A program made the position numbers and the translations under genes. Below are positions 36,845 to 46,348 of a stretch of DNA of 64,000 bases, piece after piece (the stretch's first letter is position 1; every line of letters starts with the position of its first letter). Under the pieces are notes generated by a model. It was not told the DNA's origin, did not search any database, and saw only the letters and a program-made list of their open reading frames with translations. The DNA comes from Opitutaceae bacterium (GTDB lineage: Bacteria > Verrucomicrobiota > Verrucomicrobiia > Opitutales > Opitutaceae). The DNA is taken from contig JANQSC010000009.1 in NCBI GenBank assembly GCA_028284235.1, forward strand, positions 97,268-161,267, in the 5' to 3' direction.

Positions 36845-38265
36845 GAGTGTATTCGTCGATCCGGACTAGCTGTTTGTGGGCGTTGGCGCTCGGTTCCGTT
36901 TTGGTCTGCCCGCTTCAAGCACAGGAAAAGGACATCGCGGCACTGGCCGACGAAATGGAGCGGCGCCTCGAAGAGAGCCTCGCCAGCTACAAAGCGCTGC
37001 AGGAGTCGATTGCGGCGGAGAAAGTGCCGATTATCGAGCGTATCAACTTGTTGGAGAATCAAGCCATCGAGATGCGGGCCAATCTGCAAGCGTTCGATTT
37101 GCGGGAGAAGAAGGAACTCGAAGATCTTAAGGGAAAGCAACTGTTGTCGCGCGACTTGCGAACGCAGAACGATTATGTGTCGGGTTTGTTTGCCCAGTAT
37201 CTGAATACGTTTGAGAGTCGACTGCATGTGGCGGAGGACCAGCTCTACTCCGCGCAGCTTACGCCCATTCGCGAAGCGATCGAGCTAGCGGGAACGGGGA
37301 CTCAAGAGGCGCGGGAAAAGCGCACGGAGGCGGTGGAGATGTCGCTGGATCGTCTGGATCGTCTCATGGGCGGCTATTCGTTTGAAGGTCAGGCGGTCGA
37401 TCCGACCGGGGAAATTTTGAACGGCGATATTCTGGTGTTCGGTCCGGTCGCTTTTTTTCGCGACCATTCCGACAAGTCGTTTGGCGTGTTGAATTTGCGT
37501 CCGGGCGCCTTGGAACCGGCGCTGACGCCGCTTGACGGGGAGTTTGCGGGCGCTTTGCGAAACTACGGCGACTCGGGAACGTATTCACTTCCTCTCGACG
37601 CGTCGCTCGGAAAGGCGATTTCCTTGAAGAACGCCAGCGGCAATTGGCGCGACCACTTAGAGCAGGGAGGTCCGGTGGGCTACGCGATCCTCGGGATGGG
37701 CGCTTTGGCGCTGTTTCTCGCGTTCGTGAAGATCGCGGATTTCAATGCCCTCTCGGTCTCGATTCCGCCAAATTTGGCGTCGATCGCCCGCGCCGCGGTC
37801 GCTGGGGACGCGGAGAAGGCGAAAGGGGATATCGCTTCCTGCAAAGCCTGGATGCGAGAGATGCTGACCGAAGGGGCGAGCCATGTTAAGGAGGATCGGG
37901 AGTTGATGGAGGATCACATGATAAGCGTGATCTTGCATCAGAAGCCGAGATTGGAGCGGTTCTTGCCTTGGCTGGCGGTGACCGCCGCGGCGACTCCGTT
38001 GATGGGCTTGCTGGGTACCGTGGTGGGAATGATCAAGACGTTTACGCTGATCACCATTTTCGGCTCGGGCGACCCCAAGGCGCTTTCGTCTGGAATATCC
38101 GAAGCGTTGGTTACGACTGAGCTTGGTCTGGTGGTGGCCATTCCGACGCTGATCGTGCACGGGGCGCTGTTGCGGTTGGCTAAAAAACGGATCAACGCGA
38201 TGGAATTGGCGGCCACTGAATTTTCGAAAATCGTTAACAAATTGAGCGCGCAGACTGAGGGTTGA
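36841..38265 (+). CDS. Large ExbB/TolQ-like proton channel with exported coiled-coil domain
   Basis: The 474-residue protein begins with a signal peptide (SCLWALALGSVLVCPLQAQ). A periplasmic helical region (about 28-270) precedes a MotA/TolQ/ExbB domain (about 285-470), which includes WLAVTAAATPLMGLLGTVVG and SSGISEALVTTELGLVVAI. The N-terminal extension is typical of TonB systems that also encode DUF3450. Together with ExbD it should use the proton gradient to drive TonB. It starts within the stop of the previous gene (ATGA). The following gene encodes a short ExbB, so the operon has two channel subunits. Confidence 0.92.
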   Translation: MRVYSSIRTSCLWALALGSVLVCPLQAQEKDIAALADEMERRLEESLASYKALQESIAAEKVPIIERINLLENQAIEMRANLQAFDLREKKELEDLKGKQLLSRDLRTQNDYVSGLFAQYLNTFESRLHVAEDQLYSAQLTPIREAIELAGTGTQEAREKRTEAVEMSLDRLDRLMGGYSFEGQAVDPTGEILNGDILVFGPVAFFRDHSDKSFGVLNLRPGALEPALTPLDGEFAGALRNYGDSGTYSLPLDASLGKAISLKNASGNWRDHLEQGGPVGYAILGMGALALFLAFVKIADFNALSVSIPPNLASIARAAVAGDAEKAKGDIASCKAWMREMLTEGASHVKEDRELMEDHMISVILHQKPRLERFLPWLAVTAAATPLMGLLGTVVGMIKTFTLITIFGSGDPKALSSGISEALVTTELGLVVAIPTLIVHGALLRLAKKRINAMELAATEFSKIVNKLSAQTEG

Positions 38266-38277
38266 AGGGTTGAAGTG

Positions 38278-38805
38278 ATGGAGGAGTTTTTGGTAGAAGC
38301 GTGGCAAACTGTCCAAGAGGGCGGGGCGGTCATGATCGCTCTGGTCGCGCTTTCTATTGTTTTGTACCGGTCGGCCTTCGGGACTCTTTATTTTGTTAAG
38401 GGATTCTCGGCTGCCCGAATTCGCGAGAGTCTGGACGAGAACGCGACGGACGTGGATTTGGAGATCGCCCTGTCGCAAAGCAAACGCGAGTTTTCGGAAA
38501 TCGTTTCGAGGCAGGTCGCTTTTATCGGCATGCTGGCAGCCGCGGCTCCGTTGCTCGGCTTGCTGGGGACGGTTATTGGAATGCTGGATACGTTTGAAAG
38601 CTTGTCGCAGAGAGTGCAGGAAACGACGTCTCAGGTGTCGAGCGGGGTGCGATTCGCGTTAGTCACCACACAGGCTGGATTGATCGTCGCGATTCCGGCT
38701 ATTTTCGTCATCCAGTGGATCAAGCGCGAAGCGAAGATTCAGCAGGAAGCCATCGCCCGCGAGGAACTGCTCCTTGCTCACGGAAAAGGAGGGTTGGCGG
38801 AATGA
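38278..38805 (+). CDS. exbB: ExbB-like proton channel (short form)
   Basis: The protein has 175 residues from the ATG at 38278; a GTG one codon earlier is also possible. It has an N-terminal helix ([19 protein letters not shown]) and the canonical ExbB core [25 protein letters not shown] and [17 protein letters not shown]. It should form the pentameric inner-membrane channel with ExbD. The spacing from the large ExbB is 12 bases, and the stop overlaps the exbD start as ATGA, so the order exbB-exbD is tightly coupled. Having two ExbB forms is known for DUF3450-type Ton operons. Confidence 0.95.
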   Translation: MEEFLVEAWQTVQEGGAVMIALVALSIVLYRSAFGTLYFVKGFSAARIRESLDENATDVDLEIALSQSKREFSEIVSRQVAFIGMLAAAAPLLGLLGTVIGMLDTFESLSQRVQETTSQVSSGVRFALVTTQAGLIVAIPAIFVIQWIKREAKIQQEAIAREELLLAHGKGGLAE

Positions 38806-39203
38806 AGCGGAACATGGCGGACTTGGACTTAGGAGGGGAGACGGAGATCAATCTCTCGCCCATGATCGATTGTATCTTCATTCTGCTTATCTTTTTCATT
38901 GTGACGACGGTGTTCGTGCAGGAGTCCGGGATTGACGTGGACAAGCCGGAAGCGAGCAATTCAACGCCTCTGCCAAAAAACAGTATTCTAATCGCCATTA
39001 CGGATACGGGGCGTGTTTACTACGGGGGCGACGAGATTTCACTCGCTCGCGTGCGACCGATCGTCCACCGCGTATTGTCGGTCGAAGACGTTCCGATTAT
39101 CATCCAGGCGGACCAGGATTCGCTGCATGGCGTATTCGCGAAGGTTTACGGGGAAGTGAAGGCTGCGGGCGGCAAACAAATCCATTTCGCTACCAAAGAA
39201 TGA
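38802..39203 (+). CDS. exbD: ExbD/TolR-like protein
   Basis: The 133-residue protein has a short cytoplasmic end, then [19 protein letters not shown], in which the membrane-embedded Asp is the proton-carrying residue of ExbD/TolR. A periplasmic domain with [19 protein letters not shown] follows. It partners ExbB and passes proton-motive force to TonB. A longer upstream frame overlaps exbB in the coding region and is discarded because the ATG at 38802 gives the family N-terminus. The stop overlaps the tonB start (ATGA). Confidence 0.96.
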   Translation: MKRNMADLDLGGETEINLSPMIDCIFILLIFFIVTTVFVQESGIDVDKPEASNSTPLPKNSILIAITDTGRVYYGGDEISLARVRPIVHRVLSVEDVPIIIQADQDSLHGVFAKVYGEVKAAGGKQIHFATKE

Positions 39204-39898
39204 ACGGGCTAACGCTAGAGAGAAGGCTGGACAAGTCGACGAATTCGATTCGGGCCATTGCGTTGGCGTTGGTCGGAACGGCTCTTCTCTTTTCGGGAAT
39301 GTCGATATCTCGACTGGGAAAAGTGGATACGCAGGAAGAAGTGATGACGGCGCAGATAGACGTCTATTTGCCCCCGCCCCCGCCCCCGCCGCCACCGGAG
39401 CCCGTCGAGGAAGTGGAGGTCTCGCAAGTTCCCATCCAGGTGGACGTGGCTCTGAATCCAGATCCGGTGAAGCTGACCGTGTCGCCGATCGAGACGACGT
39501 TGGACGCTCCGTCGAGCATCTCGGATCGAATTGAGGTGAGTTTGAGTGAGTTCAATCGTCCGAGCGTGGAAGTGGATTTGAGTTCGATCGTATTCGAGAA
39601 AAGCGAGGTGGACCAGTTGCCGGAAAAGAGTTTTACGCCGATGCCGACGATGCCGTCGAAGATTCGGAAGGAAGTCGGCGACGCGCGTATCATTGTGCAG
39701 TTGTCTATCGACCAGAAAGGGAAGCCGCTTCACGTGATGGTTCTGAATTCCCCGGTTCCAGAAGCGCGCCCGTATATCATTCGCGATTTGAAGAAATGGC
39801 GTTTTCGCCCGGCGAAACGCGATGGCCAGAAAGTGAACTGCTGGGTTCGATTTGTTCTCGTGTACGAGCAGACCAGTTCCTCCCCATTTAGCCTATGA
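39200..39898 (+). CDS. tonB: TonB energy transducer
   Basis: The 232-residue protein has a single N-terminal helix ([18 protein letters not shown]). A Pro-rich segment follows ([20 protein letters not shown]), then an acidic linker and a C-terminal TonB domain (about 160-225) with [20 protein letters not shown] and [16 protein letters not shown]. The linker is short, so it spans a modest periplasm. It contacts TonB boxes of outer-membrane receptors. No TonB-dependent receptor gene is in the window. The stop overlaps the next start (TATGA). Confidence 0.94.
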   Translation: MNGLTLERRLDKSTNSIRAIALALVGTALLFSGMSISRLGKVDTQEEVMTAQIDVYLPPPPPPPPPEPVEEVEVSQVPIQVDVALNPDPVKLTVSPIETTLDAPSSISDRIEVSLSEFNRPSVEVDLSSIVFEKSEVDQLPEKSFTPMPTMPSKIRKEVGDARIIVQLSIDQKGKPLHVMVLNSPVPEARPYIIRDLKKWRFRPAKRDGQKVNCWVRFVLVYEQTSSSPFSL

Positions 39899-41250
39899 AA
39901 ACGCTCCGCTTGACCATCCTTGTAGTTGCTTTAGTAGTATCCTCGATCGCTCAAGAGGAGCTGGAGATGGGCAAGCCGGATCTGTTTGGGCCGGAGTTTC
40001 AAAAACGGTTCACAGCCAGTTACGGGGTGCTTGAAGCGAGGGAGCCTGAGTTGCAGGAACTAGAGATCTCGCTGCTGGAGAAGATCGGCCCGATGGTGGA
40101 GGAGAATCCGGAGTTCGCCAAGTCGATGCTCGAAGGGATGCTCGGAGAGGAGACGCCTGCGACGGCGACTTTTAATTTCATTCTCGCCAATCTCTACTTC
40201 AATGGGGGTGCCTACGACGACGCGATGGCGGAGTATGATCGAGCCATTGAGAAGTTTCCGACATTCCGTCGGGCCTGGAAAAATTTGGGCATGCTTCGGA
40301 CGCGGCTGGCGGACTACGAGGGCGGGATGAAAGCGTTAGTGCGGTGCGTCGAGCTCGGTGACACCAGTCCCGACACCTATGGTTCGGCTGCCTATTGCCA
40401 TCTGCAGGTTGGGAATCTGATGGCGGCGGAGTTGGCCTACAACGCGGCGCTGGTGCTCGATCCGAACAACATCGAGTGGATTGAGGGCCGAGCGCACGCG
40501 ATGATCAAGGGCAAGCGCTACGCGGAGGCGATTCCGTTGCTGGAGGAGTTGATACGGCGAAATCCGCAAAAGAAAGTCTATCGAGCGTTTCAGGCGAATG
40601 TCTATGTGGAGACGGAGGACTTCGTCAAAGCGGCTCAGGTTTTCGAGATGATGCATGCGTTGGGTGAGGGAACTATGGATACGCGATTGCAACTCGCGAA
40701 CATTTACAGCCTCAAAGGGATGTACAGCCGCTCGATTGAAACGTATCTTGAATCGAGTCGGGAAGAGCTGCTCGCGCGGCTGCAACAGGTTCTGCTCAGC
40801 GTCGGTTATCTTATCGATCAAGGCGAACCGGACGAGGCCAGGCGGCTTTTGGGTCGGCTGTCTCCGATGCAAGACTTGTGGAAGACGCGGGACAAGACGG
40901 ACTATCTGCTAATTGAAGCGACGCTGGCCGAGAGCGATGGAAGCATGGATCGGGCTGAGTCGAAATTGGAAGAGACGCTCGCGTTGGACCCGTTGAATGG
41001 CGAGGCTTTGGTTCGAATGGGTTCGCTGCTCGTGGACCGGGAGGAGAGGGCCAAGGCCATGTACTTTTTCGAGCGCGCTTTCACGTCCGAGAATCACGAA
41101 TACGAAGCGCTTGTTTTAGCCTCGAAATCACTGATCGAGGAAGGGCGATTCAAGGAGTCGATGGAGTTGTTGCAACGGGCGTTGCTCAAAGAGCCTTCGA
41201 CCGAATTGAGAAATCTGGTCAACCAAGTTCGAGTCGCTTCTTTGCAGTGA
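39895..41250 (+). CDS. Exported tetratricopeptide-repeat protein of the Ton operon
   Basis: The 451-residue protein has a signal peptide (to about residue 18). A helical region is followed by a superhelix of TPR units (about 80-440), with repeats such as NLYFNGGAYDDAMAEYDRAI, AYCHLQVGNLMAAELAYNAA and ALVRMGSLLVDREERAKAMY. It closes the six-gene Ton operon, overlapping tonB by 4 bases. TPR proteins at this place in DUF3450-type Ton operons are thought to help assemble the complex; partner proteins are not known. The TAATCN hairpin lies 14 bases downstream. Confidence 0.9.
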   Translation: MKTLRLTILVVALVVSSIAQEELEMGKPDLFGPEFQKRFTASYGVLEAREPELQELEISLLEKIGPMVEENPEFAKSMLEGMLGEETPATATFNFILANLYFNGGAYDDAMAEYDRAIEKFPTFRRAWKNLGMLRTRLADYEGGMKALVRCVELGDTSPDTYGSAAYCHLQVGNLMAAELAYNAALVLDPNNIEWIEGRAHAMIKGKRYAEAIPLLEELIRRNPQKKVYRAFQANVYVETEDFVKAAQVFEMMHALGEGTMDTRLQLANIYSLKGMYSRSIETYLESSREELLARLQQVLLSVGYLIDQGEPDEARRLLGRLSPMQDLWKTRDKTDYLLIEATLAESDGSMDRAESKLEETLALDPLNGEALVRMGSLLVDREERAKAMYFFERAFTSENHEYEALVLASKSLIEEGRFKESMELLQRALLKEPSTELRNLVNQVRVASLQ

Positions 41251-41264
41251 GGAGCAATTCAGCT

Positions 41265-41349
41265 CCTAATCCTAATCTTAATCATAATCGAAAATTGCAG
41301 GCAGCTGCGGGGGATTATGATTAAGATTATGAGTAGGATTATGAGGATT
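41265..41349. repeat. TAATCN-hexamer hairpin between convergent genes (copy 2)
   Basis: The left arm (41265-41295) has four TAATC-type hexamers, and the right arm (41310-41349) has GATTAT, GATTAA, GATTAT, GAGTAG and GATTAT. Seventeen consecutive bases pair perfectly near the loop, then pairing is imperfect. The right arm overlaps the last codons and TAA stop of hemG. The layout matches 22081-22165. Confidence 0.8.
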
Positions 41350-42709
41350 GGGTCAATTCGTCGGCGAGGCGTTTGGCGCTGAGCAAGCTGGCGCTGATGG
41401 CGATTCCGTCGATTGAATTCCCGCCGAATCGCAGGCCTGGGTAGTCGGATTCCAATGACTGGATGCACTCTTTCCAGCCGCGGAAGTTTTTCGTGTATTG
41501 CGGGATGGCGTGTTTCCAGGTAGTGAGGTAGTGGAACATCGGTTCGCCGGTTATCCCAAAAAGACGTTGTAGATCGGTCGTGGCGATTTCGAGGAGCTCG
41601 GATTCGCTGGCGTCTGCGAGTTCTGGCGAACCGCGTCCGCCCAGCATCGTCGTAAGAAGGCAGTGTTCTTCTGGGGCGCGACTCGGATAGAGACTGGAGC
41701 TGAAGAGGGCGCCGAGGATGCGGGTTTTTTCTTTGCTCGGGACGAGCGCTCCGAAGCCGTCGAGCGGGTGGGCGATTTGGTCGCGTCTATAACCGAGCGC
41801 TAGGCTGTGGACGGTGGGGTAGGGCAAGTCGGGGCTGTTGGAAATCCACTCGGAAATCGGCTGGGGCCAGGCCAGCGTTTTCACTTGTCGCGACGGGAGG
41901 CAGATGAACAAGTTTTTGGCGAATCCTTCGAAGTTTTCCCCGTCTTGTTTCCAGGTAACTTGCCAGCCTTGATCGTTGCGATTGATCGCCACGACGGTCG
42001 ATCCGAGCCAGAGGCGATTTCCCAGTTTTCGGGCGATGGTCCGGGGCAGCATTTGCAGGCCTTCGTCGAAGTTGACAGACCGCTTCTTGGGCGCTTCGGG
42101 AGTCGATTTGGATTGTTTTCGTTTCGCCTTGGCTCCTTTGAAAAGCGAGCCGTGCGTTTGCTCGAACTCGTGCAGGGTGGGGAAGGCGTCTTTGAGAATG
42201 AGCTCGTCGGGATTGCCTGCGTAGATGCCGCTGACGAAAGGATCGACGGCGTAGTCGAGAAACTCACGGCCAAGACGTCGTCGCGTAAATGCGGATACTG
42301 ATTCAGTGAGCGTATACTGAAGAGGAGCGGGTTTGCGAAACGGCTCGGTTAGGAGCCTTAGTTTAGCTCGAAACGAAAACAATGGGTTGGTTAGGAACTG
42401 GAGTGGATTGGTGGGGGCGGCGACGGGTTTTCCGTCTTTGACGATATAGCGGTTTTTCGCCTGCGGGTCCTCTTCGGAGATCGAGTTGCCTAGACCGAGT
42501 TCATCGATGAGGGAGAATATCCACGGGTCCGAAGGCAGGAGCGAGTTGGGGCCTTTTTCGATGAGAAATCCGTTGTGGCTAACGCTTTGGATGGGTCCGC
42601 CGGGTCGTAGGTTTTTTTCCACGACACTTATGTCCAAGCCTTTTTGCTGCAGCAAGTACCCGGTGGTGAGACCGGTTATTCCTCCTCCGACTATGATAGC
42701 GTCCTGCAT
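41339..42709 (-). CDS. hemG: Protoporphyrinogen/coproporphyrinogen oxidase, HemG/HemY type
   Basis: The 456-residue flavoprotein starts with the FAD-binding fold (AIIVGGGITGLTTGYLLQQK). It has GPIQSVSHNGFLIEKGPNSL, FVSGIYAGNPDELILKDAFP and a C-terminal FAD block (LRFGGNSIDGIAISASLLSA), the layout of HemY-type oxidases. It oxidises protoporphyrinogen IX (or coproporphyrinogen III) in late haem synthesis. It follows hemE by 15 bases as the last gene of hemF-hemE-hemG. Substrate choice cannot be read from the sequence, though with a hemF neighbour the protoporphyrinogen route fits. Confidence 0.93.
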   Translation of the reverse strand: MQDAIIVGGGITGLTTGYLLQQKGLDISVVEKNLRPGGPIQSVSHNGFLIEKGPNSLLPSDPWIFSLIDELGLGNSISEEDPQAKNRYIVKDGKPVAAPTNPLQFLTNPLFSFRAKLRLLTEPFRKPAPLQYTLTESVSAFTRRRLGREFLDYAVDPFVSGIYAGNPDELILKDAFPTLHEFEQTHGSLFKGAKAKRKQSKSTPEAPKKRSVNFDEGLQMLPRTIARKLGNRLWLGSTVVAINRNDQGWQVTWKQDGENFEGFAKNLFICLPSRQVKTLAWPQPISEWISNSPDLPYPTVHSLALGYRRDQIAHPLDGFGALVPSKEKTRILGALFSSSLYPSRAPEEHCLLTTMLGGRGSPELADASESELLEIATTDLQRLFGITGEPMFHYLTTWKHAIPQYTKNFRGWKECIQSLESDYPGLRFGGNSIDGIAISASLLSAKRLADELTQSS

Positions 42710-42724
42710 GCGAGTTGTTTGAAT

Positions 42725-43753
42725 CTATCCTTCGAAGGCGACGACGGTTTCGACGAGCGTTTTCATGTTCTCGATTTTTGCGGTGGGGTGAATGCCATGT
42801 CCCAGATTGAATATGTGTCCGGGGCGATCGCTCATTGCTCGGAGAATCTTGTTGGCTTGTGTTCTAACGATCTCCGGCTGTGTGTCGAGGACAACGGGAT
42901 CGAGGTTTCCCTGGATGGCGACGGTTGCGGGAATGCGACGCGCGGCTTCGTCTATGGGGATGGTCCAATCGACGGAGATCGCGGCAGGTTGAGCCGCTGC
43001 TTGACGCTCGAGGTGGGGCGAAGTCCCTTTGGCGTAGATGATGATGGGGACTTCGTCGCGAACGGCGTCAACGATTTGCCGTATCCACTTCATCGATGCG
43101 TCTTCGTATTCGTGGCCGGCGATAATTCCTCCCCAAGAGTCGAAGATTTGAATGGCGTCGGCTCCGGCATCCCGCTGCATGCGAATGTAGTCGACGAGCG
43201 ACTGGGTGATGGTTTCGAGGAGTTGGTCGAATAGTTTCCGGTCGTTGTGGTAGAGGGCTTTGATGCGGTCGAAGTTTTTCGAGCTGCCGCCTTCGACCAT
43301 GTAGGTGGCGAGAGTCCAGGGGGATCCGGCGAATCCGAGGACGGCTTTTGTATCGGAGAGCTCCGCCTTGATGAGTCGCAAGGCGCTGGCGACGTAGTCG
43401 AGTTTTTCTTCGATACGGGTCGGGTCGAGGGCGTCGATTTGAGCTTTGCTCTCGAGTTGGTAGTCCATGCCGATGCCGCCCGCGTCGCGAAAGTGGTAGC
43501 CTTGTCCGAGAGCTTCGGGGATGACGAGGATGTCTGAGAACAAGATGGCGGCGTCGAGTTTGAAACGTCGCAGCGGCTGAAGGGTGACTTCGAGGGCGAG
43601 CTCGGGGGTTTGGGCGAGTTGGAGGAAACTGTATTTCTGTTTCAGTTCCCGGTATTCGGGAAGGTAGCGTCCGGCTTGTCGCATGACCCAAATGGGAGGT
43701 CGCTGGAGCGGTTCGCAGCGGAGGGCGGCTAAAAATCGTTCTCTAGAGTTCAT
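42725..43753 (-). CDS. hemE: Uroporphyrinogen decarboxylase
   Basis: The 342-residue protein has the signature PIWVMRQAGRYLPEYRELKQ near the N-terminus. ILFSDILVIPEALGQGYHF and GFAGSPWTLATYMVEGGSS follow, then IQIFDSWGGII and FNLGHGIHPTAKIENM; all are hallmarks of HemE. It removes the four acetate carboxyls of uroporphyrinogen III to give coproporphyrinogen III. It lies between hemF and hemG in a single transcriptional unit. The haem supply matches the several c-type cytochromes encoded in this window. Confidence 0.97.
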   Translation of the reverse strand: MNSRERFLAALRCEPLQRPPIWVMRQAGRYLPEYRELKQKYSFLQLAQTPELALEVTLQPLRRFKLDAAILFSDILVIPEALGQGYHFRDAGGIGMDYQLESKAQIDALDPTRIEEKLDYVASALRLIKAELSDTKAVLGFAGSPWTLATYMVEGGSSKNFDRIKALYHNDRKLFDQLLETITQSLVDYIRMQRDAGADAIQIFDSWGGIIAGHEYEDASMKWIRQIVDAVRDEVPIIIYAKGTSPHLERQAAAQPAAISVDWTIPIDEAARRIPATVAIQGNLDPVVLDTQPEIVRTQANKILRAMSDRPGHIFNLGHGIHPTAKIENMKTLVETVVAFEG

Positions 43754-43773
43754 CGGTTTGCGGCTCGAATAGG

Positions 43774-44703
43774 CTAGACGGTTTCGTTGGCCCAGTCGCG
43801 TGGTTTGAGATAGGTTTGGTAGAGTTCGGCTTCGGGAGTTCCGGCTTCGGGAGTGTAGTCGTACTTCCAGGACACTTCGCTCGGCAGCGACATCAGGATG
43901 GACTCGGTGCGGCCTCCGCTTTGCAATCCGAATAGGGTGCCGCGATCGTAGACGAGGTTGAACTCCACATAGCGTCCGCGCCGGTATTTCTGGAAAGCGC
44001 GCTCCGGCTCGCCGTAGAGTGTGTTTTTCCTACGTCCGACGATCGAAAGATAGGCGGGGGCGAACCGGTCGCCGACGCTGCGGGTGAGGCCGAAGGCGTT
44101 TTGGAATCCTCCTTCAGTGAAGTCGTCAAAAAAAAGGCCGCCGATTCCGCGGGGTTCGGCGCGGTGTTTCAAATAGAAGTAGGTGTCGCAGGCCTCTTTG
44201 AGCTGGCGGTAAGTGCTTGGGCCGAAGGGCTCGCAGGCGGAACGGGCGTTTTGGTGCCATTCGATCGCGTCTTCCTTGTAGCCGTAGTAGGGAGTGAGGT
44301 CGAATCCTCCGCCGAACCACCACACGTCTTCTTCGTCGGAAGCGCGCACGGGCGCGTGGAAGTAGCGCACGTTGGCGTGGGTGGTGGGGACATGGGGGTT
44401 TCGCGGGTGGACGACGACGGAGACTCCGGTGGCGTGAAAGGCGCGTCCCGCGAGTTCCGGTCGGCTGGCTGTGGCGGACGGGGGCAATTGGTCACCCATG
44501 ACGTGCGAGAAATTGACGCCGGCTTTTTCGAAGGTCGAGCCGCCTTCTAGCACTTTGGAGAGTCCGCCGCCTCCTTCTTCGCGTTCCCATTGGTCGGTCG
44601 CGAAGCGGTGGTTAGAGGTTTCCTGGGATTCGAGCGCGGCGCAAATCGAAGTCTGAAGCGCGAGCAGATAGGTTTTCACTTCCTCTAAGGAGTCCAGGTT
44701 CAC
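43774..44703 (-). CDS. hemF: Oxygen-dependent coproporphyrinogen III oxidase
   Basis: The 309-residue protein has [45 protein letters not shown] with its conserved His cluster, [15 protein letters not shown] and the family block [20 protein letters not shown]. It decarboxylates coproporphyrinogen III to protoporphyrinogen IX and requires oxygen, so the organism makes haem aerobically. It is the first gene of the hem cluster. An oxygen-independent HemN/HemW gene is not in the window. Confidence 0.97.
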   Translation of the reverse strand: MNLDSLEEVKTYLLALQTSICAALESQETSNHRFATDQWEREEGGGGLSKVLEGGSTFEKAGVNFSHVMGDQLPPSATASRPELAGRAFHATGVSVVVHPRNPHVPTTHANVRYFHAPVRASDEEDVWWFGGGFDLTPYYGYKEDAIEWHQNARSACEPFGPSTYRQLKEACDTYFYLKHRAEPRGIGGLFFDDFTEGGFQNAFGLTRSVGDRFAPAYLSIVGRRKNTLYGEPERAFQKYRRGRYVEFNLVYDRGTLFGLQSGGRTESILMSLPSEVSWKYDYTPEAGTPEAELYQTYLKPRDWANETV

Positions 44704-44920
44704 GTCTGTTTTATTAGGACAATCAGGGTGAAGATCTAGTTATTTTCTGAGAATTTGCGTCTCTCTGGCGGGGAAAGAGCGATTTGGACAGGTTTTGGGA
44801 GCAATTCTTCGGGGGCATTGTCGGAGGGGGAAAGCGTGGTTCGGCTTGCGTTTTCGCGGGCGGGGCCCATCAATTCGTTCCGTTTGCCGCCGGTGTGGCG
44901 CGTGTCTCGTATTTCTAGTT

Positions 44921-46348
44921 ATGAACTATTTTCAGATTATTTTCCGGGCCCTTTTGGTGGGGATTTTGCCGTTTTCCGTGTCGCTTTGGGCTCAAGAGGA
45001 TTCCAACGCCCTCGCGCCGTTGACGGTTAACGCGTCTGCAAGCGAGTCCGACTCGGACTCGGATTCTTCCGATTCGGAATCGAAAAAAAGCGAAAAGGAC
45101 TCGGAGGATCCCGAGGAAAAAGCGCGCAGCGAAGAGTTGAAGCGTCTGCGGGGCGAACGCGACTTGATTGCGGCGCGACTGGCTCTCAGAGCGGAGACGT
45201 TCAAGGAAGAGCTGCAAGGAATGCGGGAGGAGAAGGAGCGATTGAGTATGGAGAATTCGATTGCCCGGGAGCGTTTGACCGCCGAGCTGAGCGCGCTCAA
45301 GACCGAGAACGACCGCTTGAACGCGAAGATCGACAATTTGAACAAGGAGTTGTCCTTGGCTGGCTTGGAGCAGAAGAAGCTGCTTTCGGTGGAACTGCGC
45401 GATTTGCAGCTCGAGGAGGAGCGCTTGAAGCTTCAGAACTCTATTGCCCTGAAAAAAATCGAGACCGAGTTGAATACGCTTCGTTTGGAGGATACCAAGT
45501 TGAAGCACCGTCGAGGCAAGTTGGATTTGGACGTCGCGGAGCTGCAATCGAAGCTCGCGGTGAAGGAAAAGGGCGATCTCGTCGAGGATCTGGTCTACGC
45601 CAACCGCGAGTTGATGTATTTGAAAGAGCCTTACGTGGACGGTGTTTTGCATGTCAGCGATCGCCGCGTTGCCTTGAACGGGGTCATTTGGAGCGGCTTG
45701 GCGGACTACGTGAGCGAGCGAATCAATTTCTACAATAACGAGAGCACGGAGTACCCGATTTTCCTCGTAATCGATTCGTCGCCTGGAGGTTCGGTGATGT
45801 CTGGATACAAGATTTTGAAGGCGATGCACGGCAGCAAAGCTCCCGTGTACGTCGTCGTTAAGTCGTACGCAGCGAGCATGGCGGCCAGCATCGCGACCCT
45901 GGCTAAGCGCTCGTACTGCTATCCGAACGCCGTCGTGCTGCATCACCAGATTAGCTGGGGCGTGAGCGGCAATCTAACGCAGCAGCGCGAGTTTCTGGAG
46001 GAAGCAGAGGAATGGTGGCGTCGTCTCGCTATCCCGATCGCGGAGAAGATGGGGCTGACGCTGGACGAGTTTATCACGCTGATGTACGAGAAGAATTCCG
46101 ATGGCGACTGGCGCGAGTTTGGCGACAAGGCGGTCGAATACAAGTGGATCGATCAAGTAGTGGATCGCATTTGGGAAATGTCGGTGGACAAGAATCCGGA
46201 TCGGTTCGGAGGCAGCCTCATTTTTGCGGAGGAGACGTTGAAAGAGTCGCTGGATGACGAGGGGAATCCGTATGTGGCCCTGCCTCGATTGGAGCCCTTC
46301 GATTTTTACTACCTCTACAATACAGATCGATACTATCGTATGCGCTAG
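44921..46348 (+). CDS. Exported ClpP/SDH-superfamily serine protease with long coiled coil
   Basis: The 475-residue protein starts at the ATG at 44921. It has a signal peptide (to LWAQ), an acidic Ser/Asp tract (about 40-65), a coiled coil of some 145 residues (about 68-215) and a ClpP-like domain (about 225-450). The protease part shows LVIDSSPGGSVMSGYKIL, YAASMAASIATLA with the likely nucleophile Ser319, and VVLHHQISWG with the likely catalytic His342. KAVEYKWIDQVVD completes the fold. ClpP itself is cytoplasmic and lacks a signal and coiled coil, so this is a distinct exported group, nearer to ClpP than to SppA. No partner ATPase lies nearby. Its substrate is unknown. Confidence 0.83.
   Translation: MNYFQIIFRALLVGILPFSVSLWAQEDSNALAPLTVNASASESDSDSDSSDSESKKSEKDSEDPEEKARSEELKRLRGERDLIAARLALRAETFKEELQGMREEKERLSMENSIARERLTAELSALKTENDRLNAKIDNLNKELSLAGLEQKKLLSVELRDLQLEEERLKLQNSIALKKIETELNTLRLEDTKLKHRRGKLDLDVAELQSKLAVKEKGDLVEDLVYANRELMYLKEPYVDGVLHVSDRRVALNGVIWSGLADYVSERINFYNNESTEYPIFLVIDSSPGGSVMSGYKILKAMHGSKAPVYVVVKSYAASMAASIATLAKRSYCYPNAVVLHHQISWGVSGNLTQQREFLEEAEEWWRRLAIPIAEKMGLTLDEFITLMYEKNSDGDWREFGDKAVEYKWIDQVVDRIWEMSVDKNPDRFGGSLIFAEETLKESLDDEGNPYVALPRLEPFDFYYLYNTDRYYRMR

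Noticed and set aside
44915..45946. A 343-codon open frame on the minus strand opposite the ClpP-like gene
   Set aside because: Its Gln/Leu/Arg-rich sequence is the antisense of the coiled-coil codons, and the plus strand has the signal peptide and catalytic motifs.
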